Shown here piece after piece: positions 9,916-17,354 of a DNA stretch of 33,194 bases. Numbering within the stretch: position 1 is the first letter of the stretch; each line of letters starts with the position of its first letter. The stretch is from Muribaculum sp. (GTDB taxonomy: Bacteria > Bacteroidota > Bacteroidia > Bacteroidales > Muribaculaceae). The translations under genes were made by a program, and so were the position numbers. Where the stretch lies: positions 1 through 33,194 of the forward strand of contig JAMPGE010000022.1 of the NCBI GenBank assembly GCA_023664085.1, read 5' to 3'. The notes beneath the pieces are model-generated. The model was not told where the DNA came from. It did not search any database and saw only the letters and a program-made list of their open reading frames with translations.

Positions 9916-10291
9916 CCGCTAAAATAAGAGTCCTCACAACATCGCCTCTCCGAGGCTCATTTTGCTTATCTTGCTGGCCCCCAGGCTAAAGCCTGGGGTT
10001 AACCACAATATCGCCTCTCCGAGGCGAGCCCCGACAATACTTAATTTAGTGACGTTATTCTAATCCCTAATTTTAATGCCTCTAGAATAAGAGTCCTCAC
10101 AACATCGCCTCTCCGAGGCTCATTTTGCTTATCTTGCTGGCCCCCAGGCTAAAGACTGAGGTTAACCACAACATCGCCTCTCCGAGGCTCATTTTGCTTA
10201 TCTTGCTGGCCCCCAGGCTAAAGCCTGAGGTTAACTACAATATCGCCTCTCTGAGGCGAGCCCCGACAATACTTGATTTAGTGACGTTATT
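9916..10291. repeat. REP-like intergenic repeats with 69-bp hairpin units
   Basis: Two copies of a composite element lie at about 9916-10064 and 10078-10291. Both start near AATAAGAGTCCTCACAACAT and end near TTTAGTGACGTTATTC. The core unit carries two small palindromes: GCCTC-TCC-GAGGC and CCCCAGGCT-AA-AGCCTGGGG (9979-9998, a perfect 9-bp stem in copy 1). In copy 2 the core is duplicated with a 69-bp period (starts 10098 and 10167), and the second palindrome has mismatches. An apparent reading frame across it (10125-10382) is a by-product of the repeats. No protein gene is supported between 9819 and 10386. Confidence 0.8.
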
Positions 10292-10376
10292 CCTAATTCC
10301 TCATTCCTATTTTCTCAATCCTCAATCCTCAATCCTCAATCCTCAATCCTCATTCCTCATTCCTCAATCCTCATTG
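10289..10376. repeat. Heptamer tandem array (TCAATCC/TCATTCC)
   Basis: About a dozen consecutive copies of a 7-bp unit, TCAATCC or TCATTCC, run up to the 3' end of the minus-strand GYF/CD225 gene. The unit is the reverse-strand relative of the AATTAGG/GGAATAG heptamers seen elsewhere in the window. Confidence 0.8.
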
Positions 10377-10386
10377 AAATAAGTTT

Positions 10387-10968
10387 CTAATTTCTGAAGA
10401 AAAGGGTGGCCTGTAGGACCAGCCCGGTGAAGATTGTGATTCCGAGCCACATGCGGCAGAGCCGCAGGGAATTGTATGCCTCTTTACGCAGCTCGGTTTG
10501 CGCTGCGTCCGAGGCTTTTTCAGCCTCGTCCCATTGCCTGCGGATGCGCCAGGCATAGTATATAGCCACAAGACCCGTGAGAGGCATGCATAGAAGCGTC
10601 ACGGCTATTGCCGAAGCTATCATAGAGGGGGGCTTCACATTATAATCAATCTCCTCATCCACCTCCGGGAATCCGCGAAATCCGAGTCGGGGAATCTCGG
10701 TATCGGGATTTTCTGATTGAGAGGGCGGAATATTATCCCTCCGGTGAGAGGAAGGTTCGGAGGAATCGTTATGAGGAGAGGGAGGGGGAAGCACACCGGC
10801 GAGATGCTGACGAAAAACGCGACACACCTCCGGCACGTCTTCAGCCTTCTCCCAGTCTGTCATCTCCTTGCACCATACATAGGTGGAGGGCCTCACTCCG
10901 GCGGCAGGCAATTCTTCGGGGAGAAACGGACCGCGTTGCTCCCCGTCAATCATGGCAAAATACTTCAC
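10387..10968 (-). CDS. GYF_2 and CD225/dispanin-type membrane protein
   Basis: A 193-residue protein. Residues 1-50 form a GYF_2 (DUF4339) module: MKYFAMIDGEQRGPF, then VWCKEMTDWEKAEDVPEV. A Pro/Ser-rich charged linker follows. The C-terminal half has two hydrophobic segments (about 116-140 and 172-191) separated by an Arg-Glu-Ala-rich loop, in the arrangement of bacterial CD225/dispanin-like proteins. The start is GTG at 10968, which gives the conserved opening of the GYF_2 family; an ATG at 10953 would cut it. It is the second gene of an operon, 29 nt after the two-GYF gene. GYF modules generally bind proline-rich peptides. The cellular role is unknown. Confidence 0.8.
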   Translation of the reverse strand: MKYFAMIDGEQRGPFLPEELPAAGVRPSTYVWCKEMTDWEKAEDVPEVCRVFRQHLAGVLPPPSPHNDSSEPSSHRRDNIPPSQSENPDTEIPRLGFRGFPEVDEEIDYNVKPPSMIASAIAVTLLCMPLTGLVAIYYAWRIRRQWDEAEKASDAAQTELRKEAYNSLRLCRMWLGITIFTGLVLQATLFFRN

Positions 10969-10997
10969 TCTAAGCTAAAAAACATTAAAAAGGGATC

Positions 10998-11741
10998 TTA
11001 GATGGCACCGGCAAAGATACCGATAGTGGCAATAACACCGATGCCTGCTATCACCAGACCGATAATTGTCATGGTACGGGCGGAAGAATTTGCGGCATCC
11101 CCTTGAATATCGTCGCCTATGGAATAATATTCATTGGCAGTCTTGGCCTTGTTGATGGCAATGATGCCAAACACCATACCGATGCAGCTGAAGAGTGCAC
11201 CTAAAACGGTGGCGACAATAGCCCATGGCATCCAATTGGTATGCACGGTGGATGAATAATGATCGAAGCCCTGATTCTGATTGGTATATCCCATAGAGGA
11301 GTTTTGTGCACTCTGGTAGCCATTGTTTTGGACCGGATTGCCGTAGGAAGCGCCAAGATAAGGAATGAGTTCCGGTAGAGAAGAAGCCGGTTGCCATTCG
11401 GCCATACCTTCACGCCATACCATAGAAGCACCGTTAATGCCCATGGCGGCAAACTGGCGAGGATCAATGGGGCCTTGCTGCAAGCCATTGACGATCACAT
11501 AATATTGGTAAGCCGAAGGAGGGGCTGCCTGTGGTTCGAAAGCCGGGGGAACGGGTTGATTGAAAGGGGGGGCAGCGACAAACAAAGGAGCCAAGTCGGC
11601 CACGGCCTCAGCCTTTTCCCACCCGGCCATACCGGGTGTCCATACGAGGGTTTCACGTGTGAGTCCATTAGAGAGAAGATCAGAAAAGGACAAAGGACCG
11701 ATTTGGCGTCCATTAACGATTATATGATATTGCTTTTCCAT
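10998..11741 (-). CDS. Double GYF_2 domain, CD225-like membrane protein
   Basis: A 247-residue protein with two GYF_2 modules (about 1-55, QYHIIVNGRQIGPL...VWTPGMAGWEKA; and about 78-132, YYVIVNGLQQGPI...VWREGMAEWQPA). A Gln/Asn/Ser/Tyr-rich linker (133-165) leads to two membrane segments (about 171-195 and 222-246) with an INKAKTANEYYSIGD loop, as in CD225/dispanin proteins. The topology should place the GYF modules on one side of the membrane as sensors or adaptors. It is the first gene of the minus-strand operon and has its own promoter (11800-11831). The function is not known; a membrane scaffold or stress-related role would be inference. Confidence 0.82.
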   Translation of the reverse strand: MEKQYHIIVNGRQIGPLSFSDLLSNGLTRETLVWTPGMAGWEKAEAVADLAPLFVAAPPFNQPVPPAFEPQAAPPSAYQYYVIVNGLQQGPIDPRQFAAMGINGASMVWREGMAEWQPASSLPELIPYLGASYGNPVQNNGYQSAQNSSMGYTNQNQGFDHYSSTVHTNWMPWAIVATVLGALFSCIGMVFGIIAINKAKTANEYYSIGDDIQGDAANSSARTMTIIGLVIAGIGVIATIGIFAGAI

Positions 11742-11763
11742 AAAATAAAAATTAGAGTAATTA

Positions 11764-11788
11764 AGAGATATACTAATAGAGATATACT
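11764..11788. repeat. Two direct repeats AGAGATATACT in the GYF operon leader
   Basis: AGAGATATACT occurs at 11764-11774 and again at 11778-11788, a 14-bp period, between the -7 box and the start codon of the minus-strand operon. It could be an operator, or a site in the mRNA leader. Confidence 0.55.
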
Positions 11789-11799
11789 CTAATCAGAAG

Positions 11800-11831
11800 C
11801 AAATGTATGAAAAAAATATATTGCGGGCAAA
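11800..11831 (-). promoter_or_regulatory. Promoter of the GYF_2/CD225 operon
   Basis: Read on the minus strand, TTTG (complement of CAAA, 11828-11831) is followed after exactly 20 nt by TACATTTG (complement of 11800-11807), a full consensus match. Downstream of the box lie two direct copies of AGAGATATACT (11764-11774 and 11778-11788 on the plus strand, 14-bp period), which fall in the leader just before the ATG. Confidence 0.75.
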
Positions 11832-11911
11832 TATTGAACGATATAAAGTAAGGGGAATAATGAAAAGTGGGGAAATATGTTGTAAAACATAAAAAAATAA
11901 CTGCATAAATT

Positions 11912-11942
11912 TTTGTAAAATGAGAATGAGTGTGTATATTTG
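11912..11942 (+). promoter_or_regulatory. Promoter of the first secreted paralogue
   Basis: TTTG at 11912-11915 and TATATTTG at 11935-11942 are separated by 19 nt, matching the Bacteroidetes consensus. The leader is about 108 nt and contains a small hairpin, GTTGC-AAGA-GCAAC (11970-11983). With the divergent promoter at 11800-11831, this explains most of the 315-nt gap between the operons. Confidence 0.75.
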
Positions 11943-12056
11943 CGCACAAAACGAAGGCTCAAAGAGAAAGTTGCAAGAGCAACCATGTAGAACTCCGAAA
12001 AACATGTCCAAAAGACCCAACTCAAAATAGGCTATATTAACTAAACACAAATAAAA

Positions 12057-13628
12057 ATGAAGAAATTCTTACTACTTGCTGCTGCTGCCCTGCTGGCAGG
12101 AAGCGCAACGGCTGCCGACTGGTATGTGCCCGGTGTGAATGGCGACTGGAATTTTAACGCCAATACAAAAATGACTGAAACCCCTGCTGGTTCAGGTATC
12201 TATCAGTCAAAAGAATTCGCTACACTTACAGGCAATTTCCAGATCTCTCAGGCTAATTATGCCAACCAAAAGTCTACGGCCAACAAGGCTATGGAATATG
12301 ACACCGAATATACTCTTTCTGCCGGTGGTTATCAGATGGACATGGGTATGAAGGAACCCGGTGAAGGTGCAGTGATTATCTATGATTCCAATAAGAATAC
12401 AATAAAGGTGACCCGCAAAGCAGCCGCAGTGATTGTATATGACTATTATATAAAAGGATCTATCTTTGGCGACGGCTGGGCTAATCACAAGATGACCAAA
12501 GAGGGTGAAGGCGTATACTCTTACACAGCCGATGCAGTGGCAGGAGAATTCGGTTGCTTCGATGCCAAGGAAGGAACCACCACTCAGGTTAACTGGATTG
12601 GAGCGGCCTCAAGCGCCAATATTGTAATTGGTACTCCTCTTGCAGTAAACATCGGTGGTGGCAGTAATATAAAGCTTTCCACAGCCGGCAGCTATAAGTT
12701 CACTCTCAACGTGAATGACAAGACCATAACAGTGACTTCCACTGCTCCCGTCTATCCCGAAAATCTTTATATAATCGGAACGGTTAACAATGCCGACTGG
12801 GCTCCCAACAATGGTGTGAAGATGGACAACGAAGGCGACGGTATATATACTGTGGAAACTGAACTTGGAGACTCCATGAGTTCTGGTTTCGGTTACTTCT
12901 CATTCACAACGGCTCTTGCTGATAACTGGGAAAATATGGGCACCCGCTACGGTGCTTCCGCAAACGACTTCGCAGTAGCCCTCGAAGAAGAAATCGCAAT
13001 AGAGCCCGGTTCAAATTCTTATAAACTCGCAAGCGGCAAATATAGCTTCACGGTAAATCTCGAAGATAAGACTCTCTACGTAGAGAAGGTTGAGGTTGAG
13101 CCCGTAGCTCCCACTACTATCTCCGGTACTTCCGACGCTCAGGGCAGCTTGGTTTACAATGCCGAAACCGACACTCTCGAGGCTGACCTTACTACTAATG
13201 AAGACACTGTGACTGTGACTCTCGCTATCCCCGAAGGTTTCGACAACTGGTTTGTAATTAATCTTCCCAGCGGAGGTGCCGAACCCCTTGCTACCCGCGC
13301 TGCTGAAGACTGGATCACTGCCGAACAAGCCGCATCTAATGGCTATCCCGGTGAATTCACCAACACTGTGACAGTTAAAGCTACCGCTGATGGTGCTAAA
13401 TACTCTTATGGTATATGTCCCGCCAAGGACAACAAGATTCTTATGTCTGCCATGTACTTCCTTGATATTACTGCTACTCAGGAAACAGTATCCGGTGTAG
13501 AAGGTATCACGGTTGAAGGTGCCGAGGCTGTTTATTTCAACGTAAACGGCACTCGCGTGGCAAATCCCGAAAACGGTCTGTATATAAAGGTCGTTAACGG
13601 CAAAGCATCCAAAGTTATCGTTAAGTAA
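12057..13628 (+). CDS. Secreted beta-module protein with SusE/F-like modules and C-terminal sorting-like tail
   Basis: A 523-residue exported protein. The signal peptide (1-19, MKKFLLLAAAALLAGSATA) has no lipobox Cys, unlike true SusE/SusF lipoproteins. Three beta-rich modules follow: about 20-120, about 125-228 (YYIKGSIFGDGW) and about 232-348 (NLYIIGTVNNADWAPNNGVKM, the SusE/F-like pattern). Next comes an unassigned module (about 351-475) containing IPEGFDNWFVINLP. The C-terminal tail (about 478-523, VYFNVNGTRVANPENGLYIKV...KVIVK) resembles type IX secretion sorting tails. It is a tandem paralogue of the next gene, has its own promoter and ends in an intrinsic terminator. Glycan binding at the cell surface is a reasonable inference, not shown. 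No enzyme motif is visible. Confidence 0.8.
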   Translation: MKKFLLLAAAALLAGSATAADWYVPGVNGDWNFNANTKMTETPAGSGIYQSKEFATLTGNFQISQANYANQKSTANKAMEYDTEYTLSAGGYQMDMGMKEPGEGAVIIYDSNKNTIKVTRKAAAVIVYDYYIKGSIFGDGWANHKMTKEGEGVYSYTADAVAGEFGCFDAKEGTTTQVNWIGAASSANIVIGTPLAVNIGGGSNIKLSTAGSYKFTLNVNDKTITVTSTAPVYPENLYIIGTVNNADWAPNNGVKMDNEGDGIYTVETELGDSMSSGFGYFSFTTALADNWENMGTRYGASANDFAVALEEEIAIEPGSNSYKLASGKYSFTVNLEDKTLYVEKVEVEPVAPTTISGTSDAQGSLVYNAETDTLEADLTTNEDTVTVTLAIPEGFDNWFVINLPSGGAEPLATRAAEDWITAEQAASNGYPGEFTNTVTVKATADGAKYSYGICPAKDNKILMSAMYFLDITATQETVSGVEGITVEGAEAVYFNVNGTRVANPENGLYIKVVNGKASKVIVK

Positions 13629-13656
13629 ATCTTTTTAATACTAATATAGCAGATGA

Positions 13657-13685
13657 GGGCTGCATCGCATGATGCGGCCCTTTTT
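13657..13685 (+). terminator. Rho-independent terminator after the first secreted paralogue
   Basis: GGGCTGCATC (13657-13666), a GCAT loop and GATGCGGCCC (13671-13680, one G-T pair) form a 10-bp stem followed by TTTTT (13681-13685), 28 nt after the stop codon. Confidence 0.9.
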
Positions 13686-13721
13686 CTGAAGATTTTTTCT
13701 TCTGTTCAGTTGAATTTTTGT

Positions 13722-13729
13722 TAAATTTG
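13722..13729 (+). promoter_or_regulatory. Candidate -7 box of the second secreted paralogue
   Basis: TAAATTTG matches TAnnTTTG and lies 26 nt before the ATG at 13756, downstream of the terminator. No clean TTTG is found at -33, so the assignment rests on the -7 box and position. Confidence 0.5.
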
Positions 13730-13755
13730 CTGATATTATAAAAAATAAAAAATTT

Positions 13756-15834
13756 ATGAAAAAGTTTTTACTTCTTGCAGCGGCTGCTTTTCTTGCAGGC
13801 TCCGCTGCCGCTGCCGACTGGTATCTATGCGGTGGCGAATATGGTTGGAACGACGGCAGCCAATACAAGTTTGTGCAGTCTGAGGCCAACGCCAATGTAT
13901 ATACATTGGACCTGACCGGTAAGTCCAAAACTTATCTGTCAGGTGATATCAAGGTGAAGGAAGCGGGCACATGGTCCACATCCTTCGGTTCCAACGGTTC
14001 AAAACTTAAAGCCGACGTACTTTACAATGCATCCACCGACGGAGGCAACATCAGTGTAGACGGGAAAATTGAAAATGCCGTGCTGACAATAAATATCGCG
14101 GCCCACACAATTTTGGTGGAAGGAAAGGCCACCGAAAACGAATACTCCGAAGTGTATCTCGTAGGTGACTTCGGTTCGGGATGGAATGAAGACATAGCCA
14201 CATATCCCCTTACGCTCAAAGAGGGGACTTCGAATACCTACGAAGGAAGCTATGCACTCACGGCGTCCACATCCTACTTCAAGATGAAGGCCGGCTCTTT
14301 GGTATACGGCACAGGCGGCGATGATATCTCCGTGGCCATCGGCACAACCTATACGGCCTCTCAGAGCGGCAATGCCTTCAGCATCGCGCCCGGAAGCTAT
14401 ACGTTTACATATGTGCTCGACAAGAACGCCGACACGGGCGAGCTTACTGTGACTCAGGATGGCCCGGTCTCTTATCCCGACCGCATGTATATCATAGGCA
14501 ACGTAAATCTGGCGGGATGGAAAGCCGACAACGGCATACAGATGACTACCGAAGGGGAGGGTCTCTACACCGCCACCGCTACCATCGACAATGAGATGGA
14601 TGCTACGGCCGGATATTTCTCCTTCACGGCAGGCCTTGGCGCTTCGGCCGATGACTGGTCCGGAATGGGTGTGCGTTACGGTGCCGATGCCGATGAAGAT
14701 ACACCGGTGGAACTCGGCCGGAATATGGCCGTGGCCTATGGTGAGACAGCCTTCAAAATCGCCGGGGGCAAATACGAGTTTACGCTCGACCTCAAAGAAA
14801 AGACTTTGAAAGTGACGGAATACAGTGAACCCGATCCGGTGCCTGATCCGGAGCCGGAAGTACCCACAACCATTTCCGCAACATCCGATATTCAGGGCAC
14901 TTACTCCTTTGTGCCCGAGACCACCGATGCAGAGCCCACTCTTTTCTGCAGTTATACGACCGACAAGGAAAGTGTCACAGTGTGCGTAGATGTGCCCAAA
15001 GGTTTCGACAACTGGATGATCTTTTCACGCGGCTCAGAGAATATAGAGCCTACCCGGGCGGATGTAGAGTGGATGTCGATATCCTCAGTGCAGCAGATGA
15101 TGGGCGGCAACGTTGGCAACACAGTGACCGTGAATGCGGGTAAACATGCCGAATACGTAATTGCTCTGGTAAAAGGCAGCAATGTTGACGTGAATCCTTC
15201 CAATTGGTTTGCTCTCGACGTGACAGTGGTAAAATCCACCGAACCCGAACCTCCCTTTGTAGCACCGGAAGCCCCGGCTACAATCTCCTGCACTTACGAT
15301 ACTGATAAGGTAAACGGCACCGTGACCACCAACGAAGAATCAATCGACACTGAAAGAGGCCTGACATTCGATCTGAGCACCGCTCTCGAAGAGGTAAACA
15401 TCAATCTCAACATCCCCGAAGGCTTCGACAACTTCCTTCTGATTGACCTGATGAACAATCTTGGAGGAATCGACAACGAACCGCTGAGCCGCGCCGACGT
15501 GCCCGACGGCTGGTATACCGTGGAGCAGACCAAGCAAGTGTTCCGTCAGAGCATGGGTCAGGATCTGGTGGCAGAGGTGGGCCACAGTTTCACCGTAAAA
15601 GCCAACGATGAAATGTTTTTGATATACGCCTTCCTCGTGAAAGACGGCTACGTCAACACCAACGTGCGCTACGAACTCACCGGTGTGGTAACATCCGAGC
15701 ATTCCGGTGTGCAGGCAATAGAAGCAGCTGAGGAATCGGTATACTACGACGTAAACGGCGTGAAAGTGGCCAATCCCGGCAAAGGCCTGTACATCAAAGT
15801 GACAGGCGCCAAGGCCGAAAAGGTGATAAAGTAA
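13756..15834 (+). CDS. Secreted beta-module protein, larger tandem paralogue
   Basis: A 692-residue exported protein. The signal peptide (1-20) is nearly the same as in the preceding gene, again without a lipobox. Modules: about 21-125 (DWYLCGGEYGWNDG), about 130-235 (VYLVGDFGSGWNED), about 240-358 (RMYIIGNVNLAGWKADNGIQM, SusE/F-like), a linker rich in Pro/Glu/Asp, then two copies of the GFDNW module (about 369-500 with VPKGFDNWMIF and about 506-648 with IPEGFDNFLLI). The tail (about 649-692, VYYDVNGVKVANPGKGLYIKV...EKVIK) is sorting-like. The extra GFDNW module and a stretched linker account for its greater size. GC content and codon use are higher than in the sister gene (more GCC, GGC and CCC codons), so the copies have diverged for some time. 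Surface glycan binding is inferred. Confidence 0.8.
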   Translation: MKKFLLLAAAAFLAGSAAAADWYLCGGEYGWNDGSQYKFVQSEANANVYTLDLTGKSKTYLSGDIKVKEAGTWSTSFGSNGSKLKADVLYNASTDGGNISVDGKIENAVLTINIAAHTILVEGKATENEYSEVYLVGDFGSGWNEDIATYPLTLKEGTSNTYEGSYALTASTSYFKMKAGSLVYGTGGDDISVAIGTTYTASQSGNAFSIAPGSYTFTYVLDKNADTGELTVTQDGPVSYPDRMYIIGNVNLAGWKADNGIQMTTEGEGLYTATATIDNEMDATAGYFSFTAGLGASADDWSGMGVRYGADADEDTPVELGRNMAVAYGETAFKIAGGKYEFTLDLKEKTLKVTEYSEPDPVPDPEPEVPTTISATSDIQGTYSFVPETTDAEPTLFCSYTTDKESVTVCVDVPKGFDNWMIFSRGSENIEPTRADVEWMSISSVQQMMGGNVGNTVTVNAGKHAEYVIALVKGSNVDVNPSNWFALDVTVVKSTEPEPPFVAPEAPATISCTYDTDKVNGTVTTNEESIDTERGLTFDLSTALEEVNINLNIPEGFDNFLLIDLMNNLGGIDNEPLSRADVPDGWYTVEQTKQVFRQSMGQDLVAEVGHSFTVKANDEMFLIYAFLVKDGYVNTNVRYELTGVVTSEHSGVQAIEAAEESVYYDVNGVKVANPGKGLYIKVTGAKAEKVIK

Positions 15835-15838
15835 GAAA

Positions 15839-16150
15839 GAATAGGTAATAGGTAATAGGTAATAGGTAATAGGGGATAGGGAATAGGGGATAGGTAATAG
15901 GGAATAGGGAATAGGGGATAGGGGATAGGAAGCAGGGGATAGGAAACAGGGGATAGTGACGCACTGTCTCCTATCCTCTGCCTTCTATTCCCTATACCCT
16001 ATTCCCTATCCCCAATTCCCAATTCCCAATTCCCAATTCCCAATTCCCTATTCCCAATTCCCTATTCCCAATTCCCAATTCCCTATTCCCAATTCCCAAT
16101 TCCCTATTCCCAATTCCCAATTCCCTTTTCCCAATTCCCAATTCCCTATT
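15839..16150. repeat. Inverted array of 7-bp repeats (AATAGGN and NATTCCC)
   Basis: About 15839-15957 is built from GGTAATA, GGGAATA and GGGGATA heptamers. About 15966-16150 is built from the complementary AATTCCC, TATTCCC and TATCCCC heptamers. Between them lies a small hairpin, AGTG-ACG-CACT (15955-15965). The whole can fold into one very long imperfect stem. It directly follows the stop of the second paralogue and contains no supported gene. A reading frame at 15956-16255 is only the array translated. Confidence 0.9.
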
Positions 16151-16188
16151 TTTTTAGGGGATGAAATAAAAAAGTGCGGAAAAATTGT

Positions 16189-16196
16189 TATCTTTG
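16189..16196 (+). promoter_or_regulatory. Candidate -7 box upstream of the small leader transcript
   Basis: TATCTTTG is an exact TAnnTTTG match. The -33 region (16165-16172) is A-rich without TTTG. Transcription would start near 16203, just at the start of the structured region. Confidence 0.45.
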
Positions 16197-16202
16197 TGGG
16201 CG

Positions 16203-16303
16203 AAATGAAAGTCTTAGGACCTTTCTTGAGGATCTTTAGAAGTGGTATGGCTTGAATTACATTGATTTAAGGTCTACTTCCGATAAGGAATCCTTCTTTT
16301 TTT
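16203..16303 (+). ncRNA. Candidate small structured RNA or greA leader
   Basis: After the -7 box at 16189-16196 come paired segments. GAAGTGG (16239-16245) pairs with CTACTTC (16274-16280), and inside it CTTGAAT (16251-16257) pairs with ATTTAAG (16265-16271). Then AAGG-AAT-CCTT (16285-16295) is followed by seven T (16297-16303), an intrinsic-terminator shape with a weak 4-bp stem. A second -7 box for greA follows (16306-16313). The region also holds a 16-codon frame (16205-16255, [16 protein letters not shown]). It could be a free sRNA of about 100 nt, or a leader with attenuation. I recognise no known RNA family. Confidence 0.35.
16205..16255 (+). CDS. Possible 16-residue leader peptide
   Basis: ATG at 16205 opens the frame [16 protein letters not shown] and ends with TGA at 16253-16255. 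It starts only 8 nt after the -7 box, so its mRNA would be nearly leaderless. It has no run of one amino acid as expected for a classical attenuation peptide. Support is positional only. Confidence 0.2.
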   Translation: MKVLGPFLRIFRSGMA

Positions 16304-16305
16304 AA

Positions 16306-16313
16306 TACTTTTG
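16306..16313 (+). promoter_or_regulatory. Candidate -7 box of greA
   Basis: TACTTTTG matches TAnnTTTG and lies 41 nt before the greA ATG, just after the T-run at 16297-16303. No TTTG is found at the expected -33 position. Confidence 0.4.
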
Positions 16314-16354
16314 GTTGACACACGTCAGCCCTCAACAACGAAAATTCACAAAAA

Positions 16355-16819
16355 ATGGCAAATTATCTCACCCAAGAGGGTTATAACAAAAAAATGGAAG
16401 AGTTGGCGGCACTCGAAGCTCAGCGTCCTGCCATCAAGCAGGCGATAGCCGAGGCCCGCGACAAGGGCGACCTTTCCGAGAATGCGGAATACGACGCCGC
16501 GAAGGAGGCACAGGGCTTGCTTGAGATGAAGATAGCACAGCTTAAGGAACTTGTAGCCACCGCGCGCATTATCGATGATTCCAAACTCAATACCGACGAG
16601 GTGCAGCTGCTCAATACAGTGACCATCCGCAACGTGCTCAACGGTATGGAGATGAAGTATACCATAGTAACCGAAAACGAGGCTAATCTGCGCGAACACA
16701 AGATCGCCAGCAACACACCTATAGCCCAGTCGCTGATGGGTCACAAGGTAGGCGACCATGTGCGTGTGCAGGCACCCGCGGGCACTCTCGAATTTGAAAT
16801 CGTAAAAATCGAAATCTAA
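16355..16819 (+). CDS. greA: Transcription elongation factor GreA
   Basis: GreA inserts its coiled coil into the RNA polymerase secondary channel and promotes cleavage of backtracked RNA. The 154-residue length is standard. The N-terminal coiled coil (about 10-75) carries the acidic tip motif ARDKGDLSENAEYDAAKE, with the Asp and Glu residues that coordinate the catalytic Mg2+. The C-terminal FKBP-like domain ends with SLMGHKVGDHVRVQAPAGTLEFEIVKIE. The ATG at 16355 follows an A-rich stretch typical of Bacteroidetes starts. The HIT gene starts 2 nt after its stop, so the two are co-transcribed. Confidence 0.97.
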   Translation: MANYLTQEGYNKKMEELAALEAQRPAIKQAIAEARDKGDLSENAEYDAAKEAQGLLEMKIAQLKELVATARIIDDSKLNTDEVQLLNTVTIRNVLNGMEMKYTIVTENEANLREHKIASNTPIAQSLMGHKVGDHVRVQAPAGTLEFEIVKIEI

Positions 16820-16820
16820 A

Positions 16821-17213
16821 ATGACACTCTTCTCAAAAATCATAGCCGGCGAAATCCCGTGTTATAAAGTGGCTGAAGACGACCGTTTCTTCGCCTTTCT
16901 CGACATCAATCCGGTAAACTGGGGCCATACACTCGTTGTGCCCAAGCAGGAGGTGGACTATATCTTCGACATGGACGATGAGCAGCTGGCCGCCATCACT
17001 CTCTTTGCAAAGAGAGTGGCCAAAGCGTTGAAAGACACTCTTCCCTGCCGTAAGGTGGGAGTGGCTGTGATCGGGCTGGAAGTGCCCCATGCACATATCC
17101 ATCTTGTGCCGATGAAGACAGAGGCCGACATGAACTTCTCTCGGAAGATTGAAAATCCCGATCCGGAAAAGATGAAGCAGATAGCCAAGGCAGTGAGCGA
17201 AAACTTCAGATAA
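16821..17213 (+). CDS. HIT-family nucleotide hydrolase
   Basis: A 130-residue histidine-triad protein of the HINT branch, which usually hydrolyses AMP-linked phosphoramidates or nucleotide conjugates in the cytoplasm. The N-terminus FSKIIAGEIPCYKVAEDD and FLDINPVNWGHTLVVPKQEV are typical, and the triad PHAHIHLVP (HxHxH) is intact near residue 95. Its start is one base after the greA stop, and it is followed by an intrinsic terminator, so it ends the greA operon. The physiological substrate cannot be told from sequence. Confidence 0.95.
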   Translation: MTLFSKIIAGEIPCYKVAEDDRFFAFLDINPVNWGHTLVVPKQEVDYIFDMDDEQLAAITLFAKRVAKALKDTLPCRKVGVAVIGLEVPHAHIHLVPMKTEADMNFSRKIENPDPEKMKQIAKAVSENFR

Positions 17214-17245
17214 ACTAAATTGAAGATTCACACGTTGAATAAATA

Positions 17246-17283
17246 GGGGCTACGGACTTATCTCCGTTGCCCCGATTTGTTTT
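17246..17283 (+). terminator. Intrinsic terminator of the greA-HIT operon
   Basis: GGGGC (17246-17250) pairs with GCCCC (17269-17273). Inside it ACGGA (17252-17256) pairs with TCCGT (17263-17267) around CTTATC. The stem is followed by GATTTGTTTT, 33 nt after the HIT stop. Confidence 0.8.
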
Positions 17284-17354
17284 CACTCCGGAAATCGCTA
17301 GGATACTGTCCCGATTCTCCGGTTCAACAGACCCTGCGTCAGCCGCTAAAAACT

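Noticed and set aside
10125..10382. Small frame with repeated LLAPRLKxEVNxNIAS blocks
   Set aside because: It is translated from the 69-bp intergenic repeats and the heptamer array, with no start context.
15839..16150. Possible CRISPR array
   Set aside because: The units are 7 bp with no spacers of constant length, and there are no cas genes nearby.
17277..17354. N-terminal extension of the acyl-CoA ligase
   Set aside because: It would begin inside the terminator at 17246-17283, and the family N-terminus starts at the ATG at 17355.
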